This document shows positions 5,401-5,402 of a stretch of DNA of 5,402 nt, piece after piece (position 1 is the first letter of the stretch; each line of letters opens with the position of its first letter). The DNA lies in assembly GCA_021793715.1 (NCBI GenBank), contig JAJYSF010000092.1, positions 1 through 5,402 of the forward strand, given 5' to 3'. Below the pieces are notes generated by a model. That model worked only from the letters and a program-made list of their open reading frames with translations. It was not told where the DNA came from and ran no database searches. Origin of the DNA: Actinomycetes bacterium. Its GTDB lineage: Bacteria > Actinomycetota > Actinomycetes > Actinomycetales > Microbacteriaceae. Both the position numbers and the translations under genes were made by a program.

Positions 5401-5402
5401 AT

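Overview
The window comes from a high-GC actinobacterium. The base composition, GC-rich codon third positions, a gluABCD-type amino-acid uptake operon and a secreted cysteine-rich protein family that I know mainly from Microbacteriaceae all suggest Microbacterium or a close relative. The genus is an inference from sequence style. All recognisable genes are on the + strand, and I see no mobile element, CRISPR array, tRNA or rRNA.

Layout: (1) 1-285 is the 3' three-quarters of rplT (ribosomal protein L20), closed by a perfect 15-bp hairpin at 297-330. (2) 371-1189 encodes a complete SpoU/TrmH-family RNA 2'-O-ribose methyltransferase, in the place just after rplT where actinobacteria such as mycobacteria carry tsnR. 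(3) 1265-4577 is a complete four-gene ABC importer of the polar amino acid (PAAT) family in the order gluA (ATPase), gluB (lipoprotein binding protein), gluC and gluD (two permeases). This order matches the glutamate uptake operon of Corynebacterium glutamicum. (4) 4609-5400 encodes an exported protein of unknown function that appears to end early, at the edge of the window.

How it works together: GluB, anchored in the membrane by lipid, would capture an acidic or polar amino acid and deliver it to the GluC/GluD channel, with GluA hydrolysing ATP inside the cell. Both intergenic gaps flanking gluB contain GC-rich hairpins (2011-2042 and 2973-3003), while gluC and gluD overlap by 4 bases. This suggests that gluB is expressed at a different level from its partners.

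Non-coding signals: three genes (the methyltransferase, gluA and the secreted protein) lack a usable Shine-Dalgarno site but have a -10-like hexamer ending 6-7 bases before the start codon, the layout expected of leaderless transcripts. By contrast gluB, gluC and gluD have purine-rich Shine-Dalgarno sites. Most of the window is ordinary housekeeping and transport. The parts most worth a second look are the early stop in the secreted protein, the paired hairpins around gluB and the repeated leaderless layout. I did not find evidence of a previously undescribed system.
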